A DNA stretch of 64,000 nucleotides from Centrapalus pauciflorus (lineage: Eukaryota; Streptophyta; Magnoliopsida; Asterales; Asteraceae), in NCBI GenBank assembly GCA_020465985.1, contig JAANYP010002360.1, positions 82,059 to 146,058 on the forward strand. The letters are read 5' to 3'. Of this stretch, positions 10,681-20,569 are shown piece after piece. Position numbers and translations under genes: made by a program. Positions within the stretch are counted from its first letter, which is position 1, and every line of letters begins with the position of its first letter. Under the pieces are notes generated by a model. It was not told the DNA's origin and ran no database searches. It worked only from the letters and a program-made list of their open reading frames with translations.

Positions 10681-10845
10681 TGTGGTTTCAGTATTGAGTA
10701 TCAGTGGATGCTTGAGCTCTTACCGTGTTCAGATCCGTGGGATTCTTCCCTAAGACTGAGTTTAGCGGAATTAATTGACCTAGCTTATTGTATAACGCTG
10801 GGTGGTCGATCTGTTATCTTACTTTTGTGATATGTGCAGGTAGTT

Positions 10846-13522
10846 ATGGCAGACCATGGAGAGGGATCAGGGCCCGAGAGGCCAGCGGGGGATGAGTATA
10901 TTCGTCGATCAGAGATGTTAGCAGTTCTGACGGAGTTCTATAGAGAGAGATCAGCAGCGATAGAGATCGGATCCTCCGCCAGTTACTAGTGTTGAGACAG
11001 GGGTTGGGGCATCTTCTACTTCTGCTCCGCGAGGTGGGTCCTTTAAGGACTTTACGGCAGGAGTCCCACCTCAGTTCCGAGGCGGTGGTGAGCCGGGTGC
11101 GGCTATGGCATGGGAGAGAGAGATCGAGTCGGCTTTTCGAGTCGCCCATGTTGATCCGAGGGATATGGTCGGTTACGTGGCCTATTTGCTGAAAGGAGGG
11201 GTTTCACAGTGGTGGAAGTCCATTGAGTCATCGATGACTACAGCTGCAGCTTATGCTATGTCCTGGGAGCAGTTCCGTGCTATTTTCGAGTTGCAGTATA
11301 TTCCCCGAGATGAGCGTCGGGAGATGGAGCGTCGTTTTCTACATCTTCAGCAGGGCAGCATGTCAGTCCAGCAGTATGTAGACCGTTTTAATGAGTATGC
11401 CCAGTTTGCGCCCCAACATGTGGATTCAGAGGTTCGTAAGGCTGATGCCTTCATTGATGGTTTGCGGTCGGATATTCGGGATTTTGTCGGGCTCCACGAC
11501 ACTCCTACTTTTGCGAGAGCCTTGGAGTTGGCTCGAGTTCGAGAGAGAGAGATTGAGAGGTAGAGGGGTCAGCCTCCAGCTCAGAGACAAAGGACAGGGA
11601 CGTCTGAACAGTCCCATGGTTACTATCGAGAGCCCTAGGATTTCCAGAGAGAGAGACAGCCTGAGCAGCAGCAGAGTCAGGGGCAAGGTTCGGGATTTCG
11701 TAGAGATAGAGACAGAGGCAGAGACCGTAGGTCCAGGAGATCGGGACAGTATCAGGGGTCTGGGACGGCTAGTCGGAGTCAGGGGCAGACTTCCCATTAT
11801 AGTGCTCCCAGTCAGAGTTAGAGGAGTGTAGGACGGGTCCCAGCCATCAGGGAGTCGGGCAGAAAGTTCAGCAGGAGAGAGAGACTGCCATAGATGTCGT
11901 CGTCGTCATTCCAGTTCTTGTATGCCGGAGCAGCCCAGATGTTACCGTTGTGGGCAGTACGGCCACACTTCATTTACATGCACCTCGAGAGATTCCCTGT
12001 GCTTCCGATGTGGGAGGTCAGGCCATGTTGCTAGAGATTGTCCCGATGCGCCACCAGTTGTACAGCGAGCGAGTACCAGCGGTGCCAGAGCCGAGCCGTC
12101 ATCATCGAGCCGCCGAGAGTCAGCGCCTAGGGGCCGAGGCAGAGTGTTTCAGGCTACGGCAGAGCAGGCCCGCGAGTCTACCGATGTGGTATCCGGTACG
12201 TATATTCTGAACGGGCTTAGTGCTCGTATTTTGTTTGATTCTGGAGCGGATCGTTGTTTGTGTCTGTGGTGTTTTGTGCATATTTTTCTGTGTCTCCTGT
12301 TGTTTTGTCTGTGTCGTTAGTTGTTGAGTGGATAGATGGTAGTACAGCATTAGTGAGCCGGGTATTTCGAGATTGTGTTTTAGAGATCGATGCTCACCGG
12401 TTTCTGATTGATCTATTGCCGATAGAGAGAGATCAGTAGTTTTGATGTGATAGTGTGTATGGATTGGATGACAGCCAGGCAGGCCGACATTCTGTGCGCA
12501 AAGAAGATGATCCAGAATCCCATTTCAGACAGTGAGACTGTGACAGTATATGGCGAGAGGCACCGAGGTGAGATCGGTATTGTTTCGATGGCTAGAGCTC
12601 AGAGGTATGTTGCGAAGTGGTGCGAGACCTTTTTGGCCTATGTGGTTGACGCCAGATTCGAGAAGAAGACCATAGCGGATATACCTGTGATTCGAGAGTT
12701 CCCTGAGGTATTCCCAGAGGAGTTGCCTAGGTTACCGCCAGATCGTCAGGTCGAGTTCCGTATCGACCTTATCCCTGGAGCAGTGCCTATCGCGAAGACG
12801 CCTTATAGGCTGGCACCTACTGAGATGCGAGAGATGATGTCACAGCTTCAGGAGCTACTGGATCGTGGATTTATCGGTCCGAGTTCGTCCCGTGGGGAGC
12901 CCTCATGCTATTTGTGAAGAAGAAGGACGGTTCTATGCGGATGTGTATTGACTATCGAGAGTTGAATAAAGTGACAGTGAAGAACCGTTATCCGCTTCCA
13001 CGCATCGACGATCTGTTCGATCAGCTACAGGGTTCGAGCTTCTTTTCGAAGATAGACTTGAGATCAGGATATCATCAGCTGAGAGTTAGAGACGAGGATG
13101 TGCCGAAGACTGTGTTTCGGACGAGATACGGCCATTATGAGTTTCTTGTGATGCCCTTCGGACTGACTAACGCACCCGCGGCATTCATGGATTTAATGAA
13201 CAGGGTGTGTAGATTTATGTTGGATCGGTTCATGATAGTATTCATTGACGACATCCTGATATATTCGACGAATGCCGAGCACCACGAGCAGCACATGCGA
13301 GAGGTTCTATCTGTGCTGCGAAAGGAGAGACTGTATGCGAAGTGCTCCAAGTGTGAGTTCTGGTTGCGCGAGGTCCAGTTTCTGGGGCATGTCGTGAGAG
13401 CCGAGGGTATTTTAGTGGATCCGGCAAAGATAGAGGCCGTCTTGAGTTGGGAGTCGCCGAAGACTGTGCCTGAGATTCGCAACTTTTTGGGGCTAGCCGG
13501 GTATGGCCGCCGCTTCATTCAG
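10846..13522 (+). pseudogene. gag-pol: G gag-protease-reverse transcriptase remnant
   Basis: Start at MADHGEGSGPERP (10846). A frameshift within about 50 codons leads to the retrotransposon gag domain (GVSQWWKSIE, YIPRDERREMER, about 11105-11560). A Gln/Arg-rich stretch with stops follows, then two CCHC knuckles (CYRCGQYGHTSFTC and CFRCGRSGHVARDC, about 11935-12040) and a retropepsin (ILFDSGADR, about 12227-12255). Reverse transcriptase begins near 12690 and contains CIDYRELNKVTVKN, LVMPFGLTNAPA and the catalytic FIDDILIY (near 13240-13265). It stops at RRFIQD, where LTR sequence takes over. Frameshifts occur near 12260-12440 and 12890-12905. The knuckle pair and RT sequence fit Tekay/Del-type chromoviruses. 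Not translatable as one protein. Confidence 0.88.
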
Positions 13523-14701
13523 GACTTATGATATATGAGTTTTGTAAGTGATTTGGCTGCTGGAAATCGGCTATGCGGATTTTACTCCCTTGGTTCTGCT
13601 ATTTTCGCGAACTGCACAGACCTGCTGTAGCGTGAGCGCGGCCGCGATGGCCGCGGCGCGACCACGTTGACTGAGCCCGGCCGCGATGCGGCGGCTGTTT
13701 GGCTGGGTTTTGGGCGTCGGTGGTTTATTCGGGGTTGTGTTTTGGGTCATGTTCAGTTATATCGATTGTGTCCAAATTATGTGATCTATCCGTTGAGTCT
13801 GTGTTAATTTGTTGGGATCTGTGTTAATTACAGGTTCGAGTCGACCGCGTTCTGGGCAGCGATAGAGTTCGGGTTTCGGCGAATTTGGGTATTTGGTGAG
13901 TACTCGAGTCTTTTCACAAAACGCGCGTAAACTTTTATGAGTCTATTATGTGTTGTGATCTGTGAATGTGAGACAGAGATACGACGCAGGTATGATTCTA
14001 TCTACCCTATATGTGTATACGTGTTTGAGTTGCAGGTGTCCGCGATATGTGATCGCGCAGGCTGACTGTCCCTAACCAGTCATGAAGTATGAGACTGTAT
14101 ATATACAGTAGTGTTATTGTCAGGTCGCTCCTGTGCCTATTGTGAGCTAACCGCTGCTGTGTGCGGCCTGTTAGCTGGGGAACGGCGTCCCCTTTCGATC
14201 AGAGATATGTGTTGTGTACCGAGCCGTGTTATGTGTATTGAGATATATGTGTTGTGCATGCTATATGTGTTATGTTGCAGAGTCTAACCCTCGCGTACTC
14301 ACGAGCTTCCCAGCTTATGTTTTCGAGTCTTCCGTGTCTCAGGCAGTCATACCGTGGAATCGCAGTCTCAGCAGCAGCAGAAGAAGTAGTCAGAGTTTGT
14401 GGGTGCTTATCAGCTTGTGATATTAGACTTCGGAAACTATTATTTGTATTTTGTATCTGAATTCTGAATGTTAGCTATCTGTTGTGATGTATGATAGTCA
14501 GTAGTTTGTGTATGTCAGTTAGTTCAGTTATGTGTGCACTGCTTCAGCTTGTGACATGATGTATGACGATATGTGTATTAAGGTTTTAATTAACAGTATT
14601 TTCCGCTACTCCTGTGACATGTGTACCTTGAGATGATTGCGATATTGCCACTTATGATTGTTTATTGACGTGACATTTGTGTGAGAACTGTGGGTGTTAC
14701 A
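13523..14701 (+). repeat. 3' LTR of G, 5'-truncated (fused to pol)
   Basis: Corresponds to 9539-10664 of the 5' LTR and ends GTGGGTGTTACA. Its start coincides with GACTT, present at both breakpoints (pol GGAYTT and LTR TGACTTATG), suggesting a microhomology-mediated deletion. It contains the GC-rich block near 13630-13700 in a less mutated form. Confidence 0.88.
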
Positions 14702-15336
14702 TTATCTTTTAGTTTATTTAATTTAAAATAGTATATTTCGTTACGTTAATACGTTTTGATTTAAATATAGTATTTTATTTTTTTAATTTTAATATTTTGT
14801 TGTAACAATACATTTTGATTTCAATATAGTATTTTAATCTTTTTGATTTACAAGTTTGTAGTACATTAATATGTTTTATTCTATTTCACTTAAATATTTT
14901 AATTTTCACTTAAGTATTAACGTAGCAAAATTTAAACTAAAAAAATTAATTAAAATCAAAACGTAATGGCATAACAAAATATTTAAATCCAAACAAATAA
15001 AATAAAAAATTTAAATAAAAACATATTAGTGTAAAAAAATAGTTAAATCAAAAATAATAAATTAGCAAACTTAAATAAAAGCGTGATAAATTATTAAATT
15101 TAAATGAAAATTTACACAAATTCAAAATTTATTAAAGTAATGAAATAGTTTGATGGAAAAGTATAAAAGTTATAAAATTATACAAATAGCTTAACTAATA
15201 AAATATAAATAAGTAAAACTTTAATAAATAAATTGAATATATAAAAAGATACACAATTTAACTAATTAAGTATATAAATAAAAATAAATTTTAGTAAAGA
15301 AATATATATTTATTTTACAAAATAAATAGGTGTAAT
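14702..15336. repeat. AT-rich spacer with degenerate repeats and inverted arms
   Basis: No coding potential. A unit of roughly 60 bp (TTTTGATTT..AATATAGTATTTTA followed by ..GTA..TTAATA) recurs about three times between 14735 and 14900. Related sequence recurs in inverse orientation near 14940-15080 (AAATCAAAACGTAATG), so the stretch may be a decayed foldback or MITE-like element. The exact ends cannot be set by eye. Confidence 0.5.
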
Positions 15337-15363
15337 TAATAATAATAATAATAATAAGAATAA

Positions 15364-15420
<57 letters not shown>

Positions 15421-15430
15421 CAACAACAAT
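15337..15430. repeat. (TAA)n microsatellite
   Basis: About 90 bp of nearly uninterrupted TAA/AAT units with a few G interruptions, ending in a short CAA stretch. Confidence 0.95.
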
Positions 15431-15612
15431 AAGACTTTAATATGAAATAAATCAACATGTTTTTGCGTTTTCGTCTCTCCATGTTATTTTTGTTTTCATA
15501 AAAGTCCTCAAGTTAATTTTTTATTTTTAGTTTAATGAAAAATGAATATTAGAACCCGGTTTTTTAGTCTCTAGAATCCCGTTTTAATAATTAAAATCGG
15601 GGTGTAATAGTC
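15431..15612. other. AT-rich DNA flanking Gypsy F
   Basis: Non-coding. A small hairpin (CCCGTTTTAAT with ATTAAAATCGGG) lies just before the F insertion site. The stretch with AACATGTTTTTGCG and ATGTTATTTTT is an imperfect inverted match to the sequence just right of F (about 34118-34190). The last five bases, TAGTC, are the left target duplication of F. Confidence 0.55.
15608..15612. other. Left target-site duplication of F (TAGTC)
   Basis: TAGTC directly before the LTR at 15613 is repeated at 34103-34107 directly after the other LTR end, proving these are the two ends of one insertion. Confidence 0.93.
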
Positions 15613-17266
15613 TGTAACACCCACAATTCTCACACAAATGCCACGTCAATAAACAATCATAAGTGGCAATATCGCAATCATCTCAAGGTGCACATGTCAC
15701 AGGATTAGCGGAAATCACGATTGATTAAAATTTTAATACAAAGTCGCATACATCATGTCACAAGCCGAAACAGAGCACACATAACTGAACTAGCTGACAT
15801 ATACTGATTACTGCCTATCATACATCACAACCGATAGCTAACATACAGATGTCAGATACAAAATACAAATAACAGTTCCGAAGTCTAATATCACAAGCTG
15901 ATAAGCACCCACAAACTCTGACTACTTCGGCTGCTGCTGCTGTGACTGCGATCCCATGGTATGGCTGTCTGAGACACGGAAGACTCGAAAACATAAGCTG
16001 GGAAGCTCGTGAGTACGCGAGGGTTAGACTCTGCAACATAACACATATAGCATGCACAACACATATATCTCAATACACATAACACGGCTCGGTACACAAC
16101 ACATATCTCTGCTCAAAAGGGGACGTCGTTCCCCAGCTAACAGGCCGCACACAACAGCGGTTAGCTCACAATAGGCACAGGAGCGACCTGGCAATAACAC
16201 TGCTGTATATATACAGTCTCATACTTCATGACTGGTTAGGGACAGTCAGCCTGCGCGATCACATATCGCGGACACCTGCAACTCAAACACGTATACACAT
16301 ATAGGGTAGATGGAATCATACCTACGCTGTATCTCTGTCTCATATACACATATCACAACACATAATTGACTCATAAAAGTTTACGCGCGTTTTGTAAAGA
16401 AGTCGAGTACTCACCAAATACCTCAAAGCAACGGCAACCCAAATCTCTATCACGGATCAGTACGCGGTCGGCTCGAACCTGTAAACATCACGGATCCCAA
16501 ACAGATTAATACAAACCTGACCGCTAAACAACCGAAACCCAAACACAATTATTATAAGCAAACACGACCCACGGAATCACCCCGAACGAACAACCGACGC
16601 CCAACGTGGTCGCGCCGCGGCCATTGCGGCCGCGCTCACGCTACAGCAGGTCTGTGCAGTTCCCGAAAATAGCAGAACCAAGGGAGTAAAATCCCCATAG
16701 CCGATTTCCAGCAGCCAAATCACTTACAAAACTCATATATCATAAGTCATACAACTTCAGAACCAAACTCACAGATATCACAACATATACATACGAATTT
16801 TAGCAACCCAAAACCATGAAATTCTTACCTTGAGCTCAAGAACACCAAAGAGGAGGAAGATGACCAATTCAATACTCAAATTAGATTTTTGATGATCTTT
16901 GCTTGCTGCTCCAGAAAACCCGCGCACACACACTCAATCTCAGATTCTATTTTTGGCAAAAAGGGAGAAAAGATAGCCTTAGGTCAAGGCACACACATAT
17001 ATACGTACTTTCCATATTTAGAAAGTTCCGAACCCGCTAAATCTGAACCCGATGCCACTTTTTCACGACTAATATCATTTGAACCCGATTAAATCCACGA
17101 TCTCAATGATAATAATAATCCACTAATTATTAACTCGGAGACACATATCACTCGGTCTCAACACTTTAAATCCACGAAACGGAATTTAATTGGAACATGC
17201 AATAATATTAAATAAATGAGCCAATAAATTAAATCCACGTACCAGGCTCAAATCCGGGATGTTACA
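15613..17266 (-). repeat. 3' LTR of F (1654 bp, complete)
   Basis: On the minus strand it runs from TGTAACATCCCGG (17266) to GTGGGTGTTACA (15613). It includes the GC-rich block near 16595-16640 (GCGGCCGCG) and the conserved exon-like segment AGTCTAACCCTCGCG. It aligns with both G LTRs. Confidence 0.93.
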
Positions 17267-17283
17267 AATCCTCTCCTCTTAAA
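17267..17283 (-). other. Polypurine tract of F
   Basis: Minus-strand TTAAGAGGAGAGGATT directly precedes the TGTAACATC LTR start. Confidence 0.85.
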
Positions 17284-17301
17284 AAGATTCCGTCCCGGAA
17301 T

Positions 17302-17490
17302 CTAACTCGAAGACTGAAATAGCTGCGTATATCGGCTCCTCATATCGGCTTCGGGCTCCCAGGTGGCACTAGTACCCTTATGATGTATCCATTAAACGAG
17401 TACTAGCGCGATCTCTTTATTCCTCAATTTCTTTATCTTCCGGTCGGTAATCGCCTCAGGCTGCTCGACATATCTCAGATGATTATCCAC
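17302..17490 (-). pseudogene. F integrase C-terminus/chromodomain-like tail, part after the E insertion
   Basis: Minus-strand translation from 17490 gives VDNHLRYVEQPEAITDRK, then KKLRNKEIALVLV, a TAA, WIHHKGTSATWEPE and MRSRYTQLF. This is the chromodomain-type tail of Tekay/Del elements (D-K..LRNK...V.W..H....ATWE.E..MR..YP.LF), which targets integration to chromatin. The TAA stands where Q is expected before W. Copia E interrupts it at the duplicated TCCAC, and the upstream half (HVSHLRKCLAKDD...EITVD) continues at 29731. Confidence 0.85.
17486..17490. other. Left target-site duplication of E (TCCAC)
   Basis: TCCAC before the 5' LTR of E is repeated at 29731-29735 after its 3' LTR. Confidence 0.93.
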
Positions 17491-18147
17491 TGTTGGTACA
17501 CCATGTGTGACGATAGCAGTCTAAGTGATCCAACATTGTGGTTTTAGCAAGTGTTTGATATATATGTTTATATATGTTTGATAATGATTATTGTTTGTAT
17601 GTTTGAACTTAATGTAACGTTTTACAAGAAGTTCAAACATGAAGATCAAAGATAAAATCAATCATAAGGTAAAAACATAAGTTTCAATACTTAGTTAATT
17701 ATGTGAAAAGGTAAATTCGAAATCTCTAAGGACTAGGATTCGAATCTAGTTAGATTCGAATGAGTCACTTAGGCAGATTCGAATGTGCCCACTTAGGCAG
17801 ATTCGAGAGTGTCAGATGGGACAAACTCGAATGGGCTTTGGGCCTGATTCGAGTTTGGCCCATGACAGACTCGAATTAGCCTCTATAATTAAGGATAGAC
17901 TCGAAATATTATTAGATTTTTTGCAGAATTCGAGAGTGATTAAGCATTAAGCGATTTCGAGTTTATCATCAGTGTTAGTGTCGTTTCGGAGAGAATCTTC
18001 TAGTAGGTGCGTTCTTGTGGAGTTCGTGCAGCTCGTTGATAGTCTCCGTGTTCCTGGTGAGTGTTGTTACCGTCTACCCGTTAACGAGGATTCCGCACTC
18101 GTTGACGGTTCCGCGTCTAGATAGATCTGTGTTAGGTAGACCTTACA
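17491..18147 (+). repeat. 5' LTR of E (657 bp)
   Basis: TGTTGGTACACCATGTGTGAC to GTTAGGTAGACCTTACA. U3 carries about 11 TCGA-containing motifs (ATTCGAAT, ACTCGAAT, ATTCGAG) between 17715 and 17965, around a TATA-like CTATAATTAAGG at 17883-17894. The U5 end is conserved with A. Confidence 0.95.
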
Positions 18148-18149
18148 AG

Positions 18150-18160
18150 TGGTATCAGAG
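18150..18160 (+). other. Primer-binding site of E
   Basis: TGGTATCAGAG, two bases after the LTR. Directly after it comes gag coding sequence, because the leader is deleted. Confidence 0.92.
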
Positions 18161-20548
18161 TTTGAAAGTCACGGGATTGAGTATAATGACACTGAGAAGA
18201 ACAATAAGCTTCTAGATGCCTTGCCAGCCAAATGGGCGATGTATGTGGCAATGATAAAGCTTAATGAGGATAAGTATTATACCCAATCATTGGAAGATAT
18301 AGTGGGAACGTTGCGAGCTTATCATTTCGAGCTTCTGAAGGCCGAAACGGATTACGAACAAGTCCAGAATCCAGCGATGTATTTTGGAAAATCAACAAAA
18401 CCTTCAGTGACAGCTGATCTGAAGACTGCTACAGCGTTTTTTACCGGAGAAACGTCATCCCCGGCAGAGACTGATGACACACTGAACAGAGCGTTCTTAG
18501 GATTAGGAAGATCGGAAGAACCGCAGCCTCAAGCACCACAGGCATCAACATCTCAGGGCTATTCTAAGATGCCCATGAGTGCTAAATCGGCCGAGGAACA
18601 TTTGAACTTGCTTGCTTCATTTGTGGCCGCGTACGGAAACTGTGTTCAGGGGAAGATAAACGATTCTGCTCTCTGGGATGAAGACTATGATCAGGTCGAC
18701 CCTGACGATCTTGAGGAGATGGACCTTAAATGGCAACTGGCCATGGTAACCCAACGGGTTAAAAGATTCATCAAACGAACTGGGAGGAATCTGACTATGA
18801 ACAATAAGGGAATTGGATTTGATAAGTCCAAGGTCAAGTGCTACAATTGTCAAGGTCTGGGACACTTCACCAGAGAATGTCAGAGACCGAAGGTAGATAC
18901 CTACCAAGGATAGAATCAGCATCATGGACAGTTTCAGAATCAGTCTCAACAATGATACCTTCCGAGTTCATCTGCCGGTCAAGCCAATCTAGCTGGTCTA
19001 CAATCAAATGTCACATCAGACAGACAGCTGGATGGTACCTACGACTGGACCTCACATCCGGAATCAAATGCTCGAGCTTTTATGGCTGAAGTCACGGAGA
19101 ATGGATGTGAAGGGCAAGAGCAGACCACAAGGGACAGCAGTCCGATGTGGGTGGAGAAGACGAATGATCAGACGCTTCTGGAGTTTGCCACTCAAATGGC
19201 CAACGTGGAATCCGACCACACAAAGGTTAGTTTGACTTACTCTCTTTTTCATGAATTATGCATGTTATGTGTTACTTCTAACGATAGGTTGAATCTTGTC
19301 TTAGAATCACATAAAACCATAACTGCTCAAAATGAGTCTATAAAAGCTGATAACGCTAGCCTAAATGACATTAAGCAAGATCTTAAGGACAAGCTTAAAG
19401 CTGATGCTCAAGATGTAATAGTTCTAAAAGACAAGCTAAGTGAGCAATGAGTTAGATTAGAACTAATGTATGAGCATGTAGAGGCTTTGAACAAAGATCA
19501 TAAGACAAAAGAAGTAGAGCTAGCTGAAACTAAGGTGAAGGTAGCCGAGGCGAATAGTAAGCTAGAGAAGTTTAGGAATTCAAGCCTGAACCTAGGGAAA
19601 GTTTTAGATGCTCAACGTCAATCTAAAAAGCCTGTAGGTCTAGGATTTCATGAAATTCCTCCACCTTTTAATGCAAACTACGTGCCTCAACCTCAGGAGA
19701 AAACTGATAAATCAGTAGACTTAGAGGACGTACCTACACCTATATCTGAGCCTGTAGTAGAAATTACACCTAAGGTGGCTGACACAACCGTCAAGGTTAA
19801 GAAATTCAAATTTGTGTCTTCCTCCAGTGAAACACCTGCAGGAAAACATAAAATTGATTTTAATGATCAGGACGATGAGCCAGTCGCAATAGATGTACAA
19901 AAGGACCAAGACACTAGTGAGACACCTAAGTCTAAGGGCACACACAAGAAGTCCATAGATAAGATGTGCTGCTTCAGATGTCATGAAAAAGGGCATGTTG
20001 CTTCTAACTGTCCGCTTAGGAAAACCGAAGTTACACGTAAGACAGTGAAGCCAACACCAGTTAAGCCCTCAACAAATGTGGCGAGCACTAGTAGTTCTCA
20101 GAGTACCGAGAAAACTTTGCAGGCCGCACCAAAACAAGTTGTGAAACAAACACCGGTAAAGGTTGGACCAAAAGAAGTGGTTAGGACAAATTCACCGAAT
20201 AGAGTCGTAAATCAATCTAGGTCTGCACCTCAACAACAATATAGGAGCACAACACCTAGCAGAGCATACACTCCGGTTAGGTCACACACTCCTATTAGGC
20301 ATCACACACCGGTAAGAGCTCAGGGATCACAATCTGAAATGCAATATAATCGGAATTATTCGAGAGCTCCACAACAAATGCCTACTCAAAGGCAAAGAGT
20401 GAATTTACATCACTCGGCACCACAAAAAACTCCTGTTCAACAACCCAAGTCACCTGAAAGGCGAGATGGGTATTTGAAAGAGTTTAAGTATGTGGACAAG
20501 AATGGTATAACCAAGTCAGTTATGGCTTGGGTTCCCCGTGATAACTAA
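18161..20548 (+). pseudogene. gag: Element E gag, N-terminally deleted, three nonsense codons
   Basis: Begins in mid-gag at FESHGIEYNDTE, equivalent to LESHGIEF about 165 codons into A gag; no legitimate start remains. CCHC knuckle 1 is CYNCQGLGHFTREC (18838-18880), followed by stops at 18911-18913 (TAG, Q in A), about 18952 (TGA, R in A) and 19448-19450 (TGA, C in A). The coiled coil spans about 19230-19590. CCHC knuckle 2 is CFRCHEKGHVASNC (about 19970-20012). A Pro/Gln/Arg-rich tail ends in KSVMAWVPRDN and TAA. All in one frame. Confidence 0.9.
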
Positions 20549-20569
20549 CCTATTTTCTTTCATGTGCAG
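20545..20569 (+). promoter_or_regulatory. Candidate branch point and 3' splice acceptor at E gag/pol junction
   Basis: CTAAC (20545-20549) contains the gag stop TAA (20546-20548). A TATTTTCTTT tract and TGTGCAG follow, with the acceptor G at 20569, 21 nt from the branch adenosine. Downstream codons (GAG ATT ACC) are in the pol frame. The block is essentially identical in A and recognisable in C. Confidence 0.5.

Larger units (their letters stand above)
9100..14701 (+). mobile_element. Gypsy/chromovirus element G, defective (truncated 5' LTR, large pol deletion)
   Basis: Order: a 5' LTR lacking about its first 80-90 bp (9100-10664), primer site, gag, protease and the first half of reverse transcriptase, then an abrupt join at 13523 into the middle of the 3' LTR (13523-14701). 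RNase H, integrase, chromodomain and the first part of the 3' LTR are deleted. LTR and protein match element F on the opposite strand. The left junction with B lacks a target duplication because the LTR start is gone. Frameshifts and stops are scattered through gag and pol. Confidence 0.9.

Noticed and set aside
10825..10842. Splice acceptor before Gypsy G gag (GATATGTGCAG)
   Set aside because: The motif is plausible but only one intact copy is visible, because F has lost this part; not enough to support a feature.
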